A DNA stretch of 64,000 bases from Lampris incognitus (taxonomy: Eukaryota; Chordata; Actinopteri; Lampriformes; Lampridae). Each line of letters starts with the position of its first letter. The first letter of the stretch is position 1. The stretch is from NCBI RefSeq assembly GCF_029633865.1, contig NC_079219.1, positions 10,443,306 to 10,507,305 of the forward strand, read 5' to 3'. This document shows, piece by piece, positions 11,531 through 23,189 of this stretch. The notes under the pieces are model-generated. The model was not told the origin of the DNA. It was given only the letters and a program-made list of their open reading frames with translations, and ran no database searches. Both the position numbers and the translations under genes were made by a program.

Positions 11531-13180
11531 GCCAGCGTGTCTACTTATCCATGCACGTTACAAACACGTTAAGTGGTCAGACTTGGAAGAAAGCGTGTCG
11601 GGGTACGAGACGAGTCAGAAACTCAGAGGGTTGTGTTCAAGCCTTCCTTGCTAAACACCAGCATGAAAGCGTCAGGTTAAGTTTTGAAATGGGGGAAAAA
11701 AAGTTCAAAAAATCCTCATTATTTGCTCCACTTTCGCTCCACTCCCCCAAAAGATCTCTCACGCGCACACACGTGCACGGGCCGCAATCGGGTGGGTCCT
11801 CCAGACAAACGCGCTGGCCTCCGAGGAGGGACGAGGTTTAATACAGCAACGTGACTGACGGGCCGTTTAAAATTCAGATGGCGTGTAGTCGATCAGAAAA
11901 CCGAACTCGTGTCCGGGAAACGTGAGTCAGGCGTACGTTTGTTATCAAGAGCTCGACGCCCCTCTTTGTTCAGCAGGGCTGGGTCGGACACCGGTACAAA
12001 AAGCCATGTTGACTTTCCCGCATTAATAAAATGACCGATGGTTCGGGGTCAAAACAAGTAAGCCGATTTTGCCCCCTGGGCTGTGAAGTAGCTCCTCCTT
12101 ATCTCCGAGGATTGAAATGTTCACACAGTTCCCGTTCTGCCTCCCACGGGCGGTGGTGAGAAAAACAACAAACGGAACACCTTTCATCCTTCCTTTCGTC
12201 CATGTTTACTTACGTTTCCCAACCCAGGTTTCGTTTCACCTCTCGCCGGTGGGGAACAAATAACCGGAAATGCACTGTAACCATAGAAACGCTCCTGCAC
12301 CTATCAAGAAAACGCTTTCAAAAAGACAAACTGTTTCGTGATTAATGATGTCAACAGGCCCGCCCTCCCGTGTCTTTACAGGAGATTAGAGGCGCTTCAA
12401 TGCGAGTTATATAACGTTAGGCTATTAACTCCACAACTAAACGAAAAGCTTTCAGTGTTGATTCTTTCACTATACATCATCTTGTTGAAGTAATGGCGCC
12501 GCAGGGTTTGACCTTTGACCTGCCACTGAAGAGAATCTCCAGTGGTCATTCATTTCAACGCCTTCATTTCAACCAGGCCTTTTTATACTCAGTGATGTAT
12601 AACAAAAATAGGCAATATTCTATTAAGTTATATATATATATACACATATATATATATATCCTTGTCAAAATAAACCAAAAAATAAAACTTACCGCTGGGG
12701 TCAAATCCACCCTGTTAGGTCATGTGCTGCCCTCTGGCGGCGTTAACCAGTCATTGCAATTGCGTTTGTCCATGACGAGCTGCAAGGAGATTGTGAAAGA
12801 GCTGATTCGGAGCTTCGTGGCACGTTTGCTCTCAGTCGATAGCTGACTGTCAACAATGACGAGTCTTGTTTTCTATGGTCGCTTTTCAGTTTATTGCTTT
12901 TTATCTCATTCATCTCAGCAGGATGGTTTGACAATGGGCGGTGTATGAAGGACGTGTGTTCTCGCTACAATTCCAGAGTCCCAGTGGGACACGGTCATTA
13001 GAAAGCAGCTCTCTGTCCTAACCTGTGACCTTCCAGTGGTGGAAGGAAGGAGGAGATGAATTCACCTACACAGATCAACAGATTGTCATATTATCACATC
13101 TCCCCTACAGAAGGATATTGTAAAAAAAAATACTCTGCTGTCAAATAAAATTTCAAAGCGTGTATCTTCTGCAACACAAT
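11531..13180. other. No gene recognised
   Basis: Contains moderately CpG-containing unique sequence (11.55-12.4 kb) and a short AT microsatellite at 12628-12660. I see no spliceable exon I would defend. Confidence 0.45.
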
Positions 13181-13183
13181 GCC

Positions 13184-13553
13184 ATCCATCCAGTATCCAA
13201 ACTGCTTATCCTGCTCTCAAAGTCGTGGGGATGCTGGAGCCTATCCCAGCAGTCATTGGGTGGCAGGTGGGGAGACACCCTGGGCAGGCTGCCAGTCCAT
13301 CACACTGGGCCAACATACACACATTCATACCTAGGGGCAATTTAGTACGGCTGATTCACCTGACCTACATGTCTTTGGACTGTGGGAGGAAACCGGAGCA
13401 TCCGGAGGAAACCCAGGCAGACACGGGGAGAACATGCAAACTCCACACAGAGGACGACCCGGGACGACCCCCAAGGTTGGACTACCCTGGGGCTCAAACC
13501 CAGGACCTTCTCTCTGTGAGGCGACCGCGCTAACCACTGTGCCACCATGACGT
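13184..13553 (-). repeat. SINE family A, minus copy
   Basis: Full-length copy from CCATCCATCC to the complement of the GGTGGCACAGTGGTTAG head. Confidence 0.85.
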
Positions 13554-14231
13554 GGCTACGTAATGTCTTTTTCTATACTCATAAAACAAGCATTTTCAAA
13601 TTTATCTAGTTTTTCAAGTGCAGTTCAGATCTTGGCACCCAAAATCCCTTGTAGTTTTAAAGGTGTCTGTCTTCCACGCAGGGTAGCGCTTCCAGACAGA
13701 GAGACTTGTCGCAGCATCAATTATCTGCCTTTTTTCTCTGAAATACGGAAGGTTTAATATCAGGTAAACCGCTTTGTTAAAGAAAACACCTTCAGTCTTT
13801 TAATCAACTCGTAAATCCCAAAATTTTCCTTGCAATTTGAGTACATGCACTGTACTCCTTAGACCCCCCCCCATGCCCTTTTTGATTTTATGTTGGTTAA
13901 GTTGGTGAAACATTGGGTTTTGTACTCAGTCACAATAGTGACTGCTGGGAAACAGCAGAGTTGGAATTCATACAAATTCTTCAATTAGACCTACGTACTT
14001 ACACGTTTCAAATCTTGAAATAACAGGACCACATGCAACACAGAAGAATGAGATATGGTTAGAATTTACTTCACAACTATTGCTGCTGTTCCTGTAATAC
14101 AATGTTTGAACTTACAATAATACAAACACCGCCGTTGGCAAATTCATCTGAGGTAGGCTCATTTATTTATTTATGACAAACAGAAGCCATGGAAACCATA
14201 CACCATGTGCAGCCCAACACTTAAAATAGCA

Positions 14232-14868
14232 TTAGGTTAAATAAAATACAATATCATCTCTGAACATTAATTTTGTATTATCAATAATGTTACATTTCAA
14301 CAGTATAAAAGTGAACCATGTTTTTCTTTTAATCCACCGGGTGGATAAGAGCTTATAAAATATTAGATCCTTCCATGGCAGACAGTCATTCTGTCTGAAA
14401 ATGGATTTCCCCTCCATACATTCCACTGTATTCTCAATAGGTTAGCATGTAAAAGTGTTTTCCTTTTTAAACCCCAGCTGAAATGGGTTTGCCCCTGGTG
14501 AATTGCTTGAAACCATGCCTGCCATATAAGGTATTGTGCTTTCGTCAACCGATAACCATTTTGAGTATGGCATCTTTTTGTAAGACTCATGCGATGCACT
14601 GAAGATGGGGCGTACTTTGTAGGCGGGGACGTTTGTGGCCTTTGAGTTATCCACCAGATGGACTGGGGCCATCATCTCATCAAAGCGATTCCTTCTCGTC
14701 GCATTTGAGACGGCTTCACTGTAGACATCAGGTTCATACAACCAAAAGATGTGCCGCCACGGCACAGAACTGCAGCCAGATGTGAGAAGAACCCCGGAGA
14801 AAGTTAGCAACTCACCCGTGTTCAGAGCACGTATCTCCCCATTGTCTTTATGCATGCTTGGTTTCAGT
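14232..14868 (-). pseudogene. piggyBac-like (PGBD) transposase fragment, catalytic N-part
   Basis: A minus-strand open frame encodes ELLTFSGVLLTSGCSSVPWR, SNATRRNRFDEMM, VHLVDNS, KVRPIF and WLSVDESTIPY. These are the order and motifs of the DDE_Tnp_1_7 (piggyBac) domain; the D of VDES corresponds to the first catalytic aspartate. Frames break near 14450 and the rest of the DDE domain is missing or scrambled. Short inverted words (GTCACAATTGTGACT at right, GTCACAATAGTGACT at 13.93 kb) may be subterminal repeats of one element spanning roughly 13.9-15.75 kb. Confidence 0.7.
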
Positions 14869-14879
14869 GGTTATGCCAC

Positions 14880-15005
14880 TGTATTGTTTATAAGGGTGGG
14901 GATACCTGCAGTCAGTTTACACTGAAGAGGTCACTGAGATGAGTGATGAAACGTATGTCAATAAATGCGTATCCAGATGAACTGATTCAAGCTTTTTTTC
15001 AAGTA
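14880..15005 (+). repeat. Penelope-type terminal fragment with hammerhead-like motif
   Basis: The segment from TATAAGGGTGGGGATACC to GATGAACTGATTCAAGC interrupts the transposase remnant. It resembles the terminal repeat of Penelope-like elements (from memory). See the separate ribozyme entry. Confidence 0.45.
14917..14965 (+). ncRNA. Hammerhead-like ribozyme motif (type I, tiny stem III)
   Basis: The core box CTGAAGA (14922-14928) is followed by a stem-II hairpin GTCACT/AGTGAT (one G-T pair). Then come GAAAC (14948-14952) and a GTC cleavage triplet (14957-14959). Flanking TTTA/TAAA could make stem I. The order and invariant bases match a hammerhead. Activity is untested, and the short stem III would favour action as a dimer, as known for Penelope-associated hammerheads. 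Confidence 0.5.
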
Positions 15006-15154
15006 TTTTCCCTTTGATTTGCATTGAATAGGTGCTGGACATCTCAACAGTGAGCTCCCTCAGAGTAGGAGAGTACATCAACAGGAGCCAATCGACTGGA
15101 TCAGGTTTAGTTTGCTTTATGCACTCTGCTGCAGTTGGGCCATAGGTCTGGAAT

Positions 15155-15560
15155 CTAGAATCTTGAATGCAGTGTGATCTTTCGATGTTTTAAAAACCCT
15201 CTCCCCATTTTGCATATTTGAAGAGATGTTTTCTGTTTTTTTTGTGGCGTCAATGGGATCTCGTTTTCCTCAGGGCATCCCCTTTTTTGGCTAGTCACTG
15301 TGGGAGACTCGCCAAGATATGGCAGTGGTGGTGGAGCACACCAATTGGTTCTCATGAACAGGAGCCTCATCCTGCACATAGCTCACCTCTGCATCGCCAT
15401 TCAATAGTCTATCTGGAAAATGGTCGGTTTCACCCTGGTACTCCCTATCTGAGCCATCACTATCACAGTCACTTTCAACTGCCTCTTTTCTAAGTGTAGG
15501 AATGACAGTGATGCTGCACAGAACCCTTGGGGGGTTATGCAAGTCTAGGATGTCCAAAAC
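15155..15560 (-). pseudogene. piggyBac-like transposase N-terminal acidic region
   Basis: Minus-strand translation gives an acidic Asp/Ser-rich segment (ESDCDSDGSDREYQGE) followed by RLLNGDAEVSYVQDEA, typical of PGBD N-termini. It probably belongs to the same element as 14232-14868. Confidence 0.55.
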
Positions 15561-15869
15561 ATCTGATAGTTTTAAACTGTGTTAAAAAAAATTAAAGAAA
15601 AATCGAATGATAACTAAGATTACCAGCCAAAATCTGTTTTCAATTGAAACACTATTATAATATCGGTCACAATTGTGACTAGAATGACCGGGATTTCACT
15701 CCTACCTAAGACGACCATGGGTGGTCAAAATGACTGCCGGTTTTTAAACTCTATATTCTGTCAAGATAGATACCCAATTGAGATACTAATGCATTGCATA
15801 CGTTAGTATGTCTGTTAGGAAACGACTGACACCAAAATTAACATTTTAACAACTAAAACACTATTTTTA

Positions 15870-16480
15870 AACAATTTAAACTTCAGAGAGACATGGTCGA
15901 ACTTGAATAGCAAAATTGAAAAGGTGAAAATACTGTCTGAGAGCCATATGCTTTGAAATGTGAATACCAAGGTAATTTAAACATTGTTTGACAGGGATAT
16001 TAAACATACGTTTCTCTTCAGTCTCATATAAACAAAAAATTTCACTTTTGTTTATACTGAGCTTAAGACCTGATGCTTCTGAAAATTCACCAGTTACATG
16101 TAATGCACTCTGTAGTTGCCATTTATCCTTAAGAAATAATACGGTGTCATCAGCTAGCTGTGTAATTTTTATCTCTCTGTCAAAAATAGTTAAGCCTTGT
16201 ATAGCTGGACTATATGGACAATTTAAAGACAGATGTTCAGCAACAATCAAAAACAAGATATAGGACATCCTTAACGTGCACCTCTTGAAATGGCAAACCT
16301 TTTTGAAACGTGGGGATACAAAATGACAGAGCTGTTTATGACCTTATAGAACACAGCAATATTATTGATAAAGTTTCTTCCAAAACCAAAAATTTGCAGG
16401 GCTTGTATAATGGCTGTTCAAATGAATCGAATGCCTTATAAAAATCAAGGAATACAAAATAATGCATTTGAATTTATTGT
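15870..16480 (-). pseudogene. L1-type LINE reverse transcriptase fragment
   Basis: The minus strand encodes FLDFYKAFDSFEQPL, then LADDTVLFLKD (the catalytic LADD box), SGLKLSINKSEIF and CLNYLGIHIS. These are RT blocks in the correct order for L1 clade elements. It carries stops and a frame break near 16270, is truncated at both ends, and has no endonuclease. Confidence 0.75.
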
Positions 16481-16499
16481 AACCTGCATGGATAAGAAG

Positions 16500-16640
16500 A
16501 CACGCTGGCCGCCGGTTCGCGAGTGTGACCCTTTAGTCTAGCGGTTAGCGACGTCTCCTGCGGTGCGGGGCAATACGGGTTTGCTTCCCTGCCGCGGAAG
16601 TTCCTATGGTTGCGTTGTCCCCCAAATTCGCTACATTATG
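16500..16640 (+). repeat. SINE family C, plus copy
   Basis: CCCTTTAGTCTAGCGGTTAG head, GGGTTTGCTTCCCTG decayed B box, GTTGCGTTGTCCCCC tail. Confidence 0.65.
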
Positions 16641-16914
16641 TAGTTCGAATAGTCACTTAAGTCTAATACTAACCTGATGTTAGAGCTAATGTGGTGTTTG
16701 GCCATAAAAACCATTTGGGTTCTAATTTATTATCTCTTCTAGATTATTTTTTAAACATTCAGCATGAAATCGATAAAATGTTATAGTCTGTGTTTAAAAG
16801 TGAAATGGGCCTCCAATTTTCAATTACTGAATTATCTTTATCTGGTTTAAGAATAAGGGTTATCAGACCTTGTTTCATGGTCGTTGTCGTCTCCTTTCTG
16901 GCTATGCAGTCTTT

Positions 16915-17066
16915 GCCGATCCGGGGAGCAGCCGAAAGTAGTAGTAGTAGCTTATGCGGACTGACGAGTCCGCCGTCGAAGCTGTGCCCTCACGGGGGAC
17001 CGATGGAAACTATCAAATCCGCTGTGGCGACCCCTGGGAAGCAGGGAACAAACCGAAAGGAGAAGA
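16915..17066 (+). repeat. LINE/SINE tail segment with structured insert
   Basis: Two family-R-like 3' ends lie in tandem (GGGAGCAGCCGAAAGTAGT and CCGCTGTGGCGACCCCTGGG). Between them is a GC-rich hairpin-forming stretch containing GCGGACTGACGAGTCCGC (6-bp stem). Confidence 0.45.
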
Positions 17067-17204
17067 AGATCTACCTAAAACCACCATGAGCGGTCAAAAA
17101 GACGGCTCGTAGTTTGCGCGTCATCGTGCGCGTCATGTCACGATGACGCGTGTTGGCCGCGTCATTTTCTTCGCGAAGTTCTTTGCACTGTCCTAGAAAC
17201 GAGG

Positions 17205-17392
17205 GGCGTCCAGGTGGCGTAGCGGTCTATTCCGTTGCCTACCAACACGGGGATCGTCGGGTCAAATCCCCGTGTTGCCTCCGGCTTGGTCGGGCGGCCC
17301 TACAGTCAGACATAACTGGCCGTGTTTGCGGGTGGGAAGTCGGATGTGGGTATCTGTCCTGGTCGCTGCACTAGCGCCTCCTCTGGTCGGTC
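17205..17392 (+). repeat. SINE family B, truncated
   Basis: Head and B box (GGTCAAATCCCC, decayed) with body up to CTCCTCTGGTCGG. It is then joined directly to an inverted LINE end. Confidence 0.75.
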
Positions 17393-17690
17393 GCCACAGC
17401 GGATCATCCGTTTCCATTTCTTCCTGTCGCTCTGCATCTTCCTCTGTCACACCAGCCACCAGCATGTCCTCCCTCACCACATCCATAAACCTCCTCTTTG
17501 GCCTTCCTCTTCTTCTCTTCCCTGGCAGCTCCATATTCAGCATCCTTCTCCCAATACACACAGCATCTCTCCTCCGCACATGTCCAAACCATCTCATTTT
17601 GCCTGTCTTGCTTTGTCTCCAAACCGTCAGTCCGCATAATGATTTGGCAAAATGTTTACGCCCTTGCTGACTCAACTAGTACTAACCCTA
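17393..17690 (-). pseudogene. LINE reverse transcriptase C-terminus (family R), minus
   Basis: The minus frame encodes MRWFGHVRRRDAVCIGRRML, PGKRRRGRPKRRFMDVVRED and VAGVTEEDAERQEEME, homologous to the plus copy at 54.3 kb. It is joined tail-first to SINE B. Confidence 0.75.
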
Positions 17691-17861
17691 TGGACGGGGG
17701 CACAGGTAAAGAGCTGGATGCCGTCCCAGTATTCACGAACTTGTGCCCATGCCTGTCGCCATTTTAGCATTTTTAGGTAGATCTTACCAAAAAAAAATTT
17801 TTTTTCTGCAATTGATTTAAAACTAATTTTAATGTAAATATATGCAATTTTAGGAACATCC

Positions 17862-17965
17862 AGGGAGCGGCAGGTCTGTATCTTTTTTTCCCACCAAGTT
17901 ATTAAACTTTGAAAATTCAAACCCGTCAAAATGACGGCCTTGGTCGTACAGACCTGCCGCTCCCT
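17862..17965. repeat. Short perfect inverted repeat (19-bp arms)
   Basis: AGGGAGCGGCAGGTCTGTA at 17862-17880 is perfectly complemented at 17947-17965, separated by 66 bp. The interior includes GTCAAAATGACGGC. Confidence 0.8.
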
Positions 17966-18069
17966 GAATGCTCATAACTTTACTATTTTTTTTCTTACAC
18001 AAATTGACACCTCTTAAGAGCAAAATATACAGGATTCTCAAAAATTAATCAGTAGTTGACCCTTTAAAG

Positions 18070-18755
18070 CAGTGGTTCTCAACCTTTTTGGGGTCCTGGA
18101 CCCCCTGCGTATTTTTGATCTACCCTGAGGACCCCTCCACCTGATCTTGGGGGAGGGGTTACAATTTGATAGAAACAGTAGAAACTGCATTTTAAATTGC
18201 ATTATAGCATTTATTCACTCTTTGGGGCAAAAATAAGAGCTTTCAGTTGTAACTTAGATATAGTTAACAAAACAGAATTCTTATGCAGTAACTTTCAGAT
18301 ATATGTAACAAAACAGAATATGTATTCAGTAACTTTCAGATATATGTAACAAAACAGAATATGTATTCAGTAACTTTCAGGTATATGTAACAAAACAGAA
18401 TATGTATTCAGTAACTTTCAGATATATGTAACAAAACAGAATATGTATTCAGTAACTTTCAGATATATGTAACAACAGAATTTTTATGCAGTAACTTTTA
18501 ACAATGCAAACGGGAGCGAGATCTCTTATTAAAATACAATAAATTACACTTGTGAAACAGATGTAATTAGAGAAAAAAGTCCTGTTACCCTTTATAGTTT
18601 AGGTAGATAAAGGTCTCAGTCACATTTGAGTAAAATAATCCTATTTCTATAAATGTCATAGGATCTTTTTTTTAAATATATTTTATTTTCACTGACCCCT
18701 TGCAATTACACCACGGACCACTAGGGGTCCGCGGACCCCCGGTTGAGAAACACTG
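18070..18755. mobile_element. hAT-type MITE with internal 41-bp minisatellite
   Basis: Terminal inverted repeats CAGTGGTTCTCAACC / GGTTGAGAAACACTG sit inside a perfect 8-bp target duplication CTTTAAAG (18062-18069, 18756-18763). Both features are diagnostic of hAT elements. About five tandem copies of a 41-bp unit (CAGTAACTTTCAGATATATG...) occupy roughly 18280-18490. No transposase. Confidence 0.9.
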
Positions 18756-18769
18756 CTTTAAAGAATATA

Positions 18770-19260
18770 TGTACAAAATGATAGTCCTGTTACTTAAGGT
18801 GTTTTACTTACATCCTTTTGTAGAAGTCTGAGGAAGACATCAGGAGCGTTCCGATCCCCTAATAGTTCCCTGTGAGGTGGACTGCACAGGTTACTCAGCC
18901 ACGTTAAGGAAGAGTCCAAACCGTGGGGAGCAAAAGATGCTCAGCTCAAAGGGAACTGTGCATTGTGCAGGGAAGAACTGAAAAAATGCTTGACAAGCAT
19001 CAGTCATTAAGCCTCGCAGGAGTGCCAAAACAAACTTGTTCAAAGCAATCATTGCCAATAATCTTCTCATACGAGGTCGTCGCCTTCCGACAGGTTTTCT
19101 CATATTCTTGGCGTGACATAAAGAGGTACGCCAGGCTAAAAGCAGCGAGAAGGCAAAGGTGCCGGTATTTTTGCTCGTAAGGTTGACAATGGCGACAACA
19201 TGGTGCACGACCCCTGGCATTAAGTTCGTGCACCATTCATAATTATCAAGACGACATAAT
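18770..19260. other. No gene recognised
   Basis: A minus-strand open frame runs through 18891-19436 but shows no motif I recognise and enters SINE C. I do not treat it as a gene. Confidence 0.4.
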
Positions 19261-19271
19261 ATAAATAAATA

Positions 19272-19605
19272 TAACTGAGAACATTTCCGCCCGCTGCGGG
19301 ATTCAATCTGGAGTTGTACTGCAACACGAGACAACGCCACTAACCGCTCGACTAAAGGGGACCGACCTCTGGCGAGCGGCCAGTAAGTCTTTTTGTAGGT
19401 CACAGTAGTCACTCTCTCCCGGAAGCGCGCCCTCACGCTTCCTTATTCTCGCGCTCCGAACAGATTTATGAGGATCTGCACGCTTCCGGGACACTTCCGG
19501 ATCCCGCCGCTGCCGCCAATGTAACTGAGCACATTTCCGCCCGCTGCGGGATTCGATCCACGGTTGTACTGCACCACGAGGCGACGACGCTAACCTCTCA
19601 CAATC
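19272..19605 (-). repeat. Two SINE family C-like copies in the same orientation
   Basis: Two near-identical minus-strand segments (19272-19400 and 19527-19605) share the complement of CCCGCTGCGGGATTCRATC. They lie about 255 bp apart with a GC-rich spacer. Confidence 0.6.
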
Positions 19606-20074
19606 TGTAAATAATCGATGTATTACACAATATTAATCTCTTTAGGAATGACACCGTACACCTTGTAAATTAATCAAATCACATTTATTCACAAGTTAGA
19701 TTTCAATACGTTTTTTTTAACGGTATCAGTTTTGGTTTCAATTTATATTCAATATTTTATTTCAGTAGTGTAAGATTTCTGCAGTCGCAGCAACAGGTAT
19801 CCGAGGTGTTTATGTTACCAGGGTAACGAGGAACGGATGTCTGAGTTCGTGACATTGCAGGGTGCACTGAATGGAGGAATTCTGTCAAGGGAATTTCCCT
19901 TAAACTGACCTTCCCTGGACAAGGAGCAGGAAGTAGGGAGTACTGTTTATGTGCACTGTGAAATGGAACACAACCATCTGCTTCCAGAGGCGCAAGCAGG
20001 AAGAACTGATCTGCTCATGTGCCCTTTCACACTAGTCACATGACATTAATTAATTTTAATCAAGACCACCTTTT

Positions 20075-20080
20075 TTTATT
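20075..20080 (-). terminator. nudt17: Polyadenylation signal of nudt17
   Basis: AATAAA on the minus strand, 115 bp downstream of the nudt17 stop codon. Confidence 0.6.
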
Positions 20081-20194
20081 ATTTAAAAGTTTAATTTCTT
20101 GCCCAAAGCCAACAAATCTGAACATAAATAAGACTGTAAATATGTTACTTTGGGAGGAAAAATCCTGAATCAGGATCTATGTGGCATGAGTTCG

Positions 20195-22524
20195 TTAATC
20201 CTGAGCTGGACCCGGGCCAGTCGACCGCTCTAGAGTCTTCAGCCAAAGCTCCAGGGCAAACTTGGTTCCAGTACTGACCCGCTCCACATCTGCTCCGCTG
20301 GTTGGAACTCGGTTACATAGAACTGATACTTGAAGGGCTGATTCAGTTAGCATCCCATCCTCTGAGACCTCTGACACGCTGGAGAAACAGGAATAAAAAC
20401 TAAATTACTGTTAACAAGAAAGGTCAAAGGTTAAATCTGTTTATATGTATAATCTACTGACTATACCTAATGGTTGATGGCAAACCCTCCATACAGACCG
20501 GTGTGTCCTGGCCATCCACAGCAGAGACGATGGCTCTGACCAGGGCAGTGTCTGCCCACATACATCCACTAACCTCAGCGGGCTCTGGACGCAGATATGC
20601 CTGAAACACACAGGGAGGAGATTCAGCCTCGTGTCTTTTCTCACCAGAATGAAGAAATAGTCCTGGTGGACAGTCCAGATGGTTAGGTGGTGCTCTCATC
20701 CAGCGAGACTAACATAACTACTAACCTGAGGGTGACTACCTTCAAGTTGTTGTCCTACTCATGAGTTCAGAATAGAAGTCCAAAACGCGACTTGGTTTTG
20801 GTTGGAAATGATAAAGAGAATCTTACTTTTCCAGAAGATAATAAACCAGCTGTTCATGTTAAGCTGTTGTGCACTTATCTGGTAAATAATTAGGATATTT
20901 CTTAGAGGACTTGAAGGCAGCATAAACTTCCAATAAAGATTCCAAGTTACTAACATTACATGACGCCAGTAAAATGGAGGTCAAAGGTTAGCGCATGTTC
21001 CAATTACCTTAGAATGATGATGTCATGGAGAGAAGTGGGAAGAATTTTTAAAATTTAAAATTTTTATTTTTAACATCTCCGTGAACAGACATCCGCTGCT
21101 CCAGGAGTCACAAACTCTATTGAGCGGCTGGCAATTAGAAGAGCGTCCATTTGACATCGAATCATAAATGTAACATTAAAATTACACAAACTTGACACTC
21201 AGACTGAGAGGGCCGACTCATTCCACACACACCCAACAGTCCTGTTAAAGTTTCCGTGTACTTTCTACCTGATATTTCCTAGTCCTATTATGATACATAC
21301 TAGTCTTATCAAAGTTATCATTCCTGTTATGATATATACTAGCCCATTATGATATTCCTACTCCTATTATGATGTTCACCAGCCCTGTTAGGATATTCCT
21401 ATTTCTATTACTTTATTCACCAGTCCCATTATGATTTTATATTCATATTATGTTCCCTTGTCCTATTACGGTATTTTCTAGTCATATCATATGTACTCGC
21501 CATGCTGCGATAGGCTCCAGCATCCCCGCGACCCTGAGAGCAGGATGAGCGGCTTGGATAATGGATAGTTATGATATTTACTTGACATTGTGCTTCAGGG
21601 AAGCATTACATTTAGTATTACACACAGAAGCTTTCACACAGACTCCGGCTCAAACACAGGTACAGAGAGAAGTTCATTCTCTTAGAATCAGAATCTACCT
21701 TCCAACCAACATTTAACCCCCACCCACTGCCGCGACTAAAAACACAAATGTAGAAAGACAGAAAAACAGAAGAGAGAAGAAGACAAACAGATAGGATAAG
21801 TAGATACACGAGACAGGTAGAAAGCCAGACAGATAAACAGATAGACAGAGACAGGTAGACAGACAGATAAACAGATATATAAACAGACAGACAGATAAAC
21901 AGACAGACAGTCCCTTTTCTTTAAGATAATAGGAGAAGCCCTCAAAATTACACTGGATCCCTGCCCCTTGACAGCATCTTTGGGGTACCCCATATGCCGA
22001 CCAGTCTTACCAAGGAAAATTCTGATGTTGTTGCCTTTGCCTCACTCATTGCCCGCAGACGCATTTTGTTACAGTGGAAAAGCCCAAATCCACCTTTCGC
22101 TACCTCCTGGTTAAAGGATTTAATGTAATTTCTTCCATTAGAGGAGTTGAAGTATTCTTTAGGAGGCTCAACTGCTAAGTTCTACAAAACATGGCAGCCT
22201 ATTATCTCATATGTAAATTCTCTTACCTCTCTGGACCCCAACTGATTATCAATGAATCCATTCTTTGGGGTGGGCATCCCGAGCATCCTTTTTATTGCAC
22301 TGACCTCCCTCTGTCTGTGAATGTTCTCATTCATCCAAGTCGTGGTTATCCAAAGGAACTGAATCAAGTGCAACTGGACTTGGTATATATCCGTGAAGAC
22401 GTTTCGCCTCTCATCCAAGAGGCTTCATCAATTCGTGCCTTTCTGACTAGACCAAGCTAGTCTTGCACTTTATTCAATTCCTTTGGACTGACCTCCCTAC
22501 TTTATTCTATTTCATTTTATCATC

Positions 22525-22596
<72 letters not shown>

Positions 22597-23009
22597 ATTT
22601 ACTTACTCAGTTCTGTATGTGCATTATTTTTTTTCTTCCCTGTTTTCTTTAAGAATTTGGGATGGGTGGGGGGTTGGAACAAGGTGTTATTGTAGTTCTC
22701 TGTTCTAACACACCCAAAAAAGGGGGGAAATGTTGTGAAACACTGATCTGTTCTTTGTGTCTAACATGTACGTAACACTGGTTTCCAATTAAAAAAAACA
22801 AACAAACAAACAAAAAAAACAGACAGACAGACAGACAGACAGGTAGACAGACAGATACCTGTAGTTGTTGGTGAGTCAAAGAGGTGTGCAGCAGCATGTA
22901 GGTGACTATGTGATGTCTCTCAGGTGATCCTCTGGACAGCATGGGAGGATACGCAGACTGACATGACACAAGACAGGTAGAGGACTACTTTGATCACAGT
23001 ATCACTTTA

Positions 23010-23057
<48 letters not shown>

Positions 23058-23142
23058 ATATGATCCGACATAATGATGTACATTTATGACCAGATGTAAT
23101 GTGTGTATCACTTTGAATGGGTGTATGTATACGTCTGTGTGT

Positions 23143-23189
<47 letters not shown>

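Noticed and set aside
18280-18490. Regular repeats that could suggest a CRISPR array
   Set aside because: They are contiguous 41-bp minisatellite units without spacers inside a hAT MITE in a vertebrate genome.
18891-19436. 181-codon minus-strand open frame
   Set aside because: No recognisable domain; its upstream part crosses SINE C and it has no splice or promoter support.
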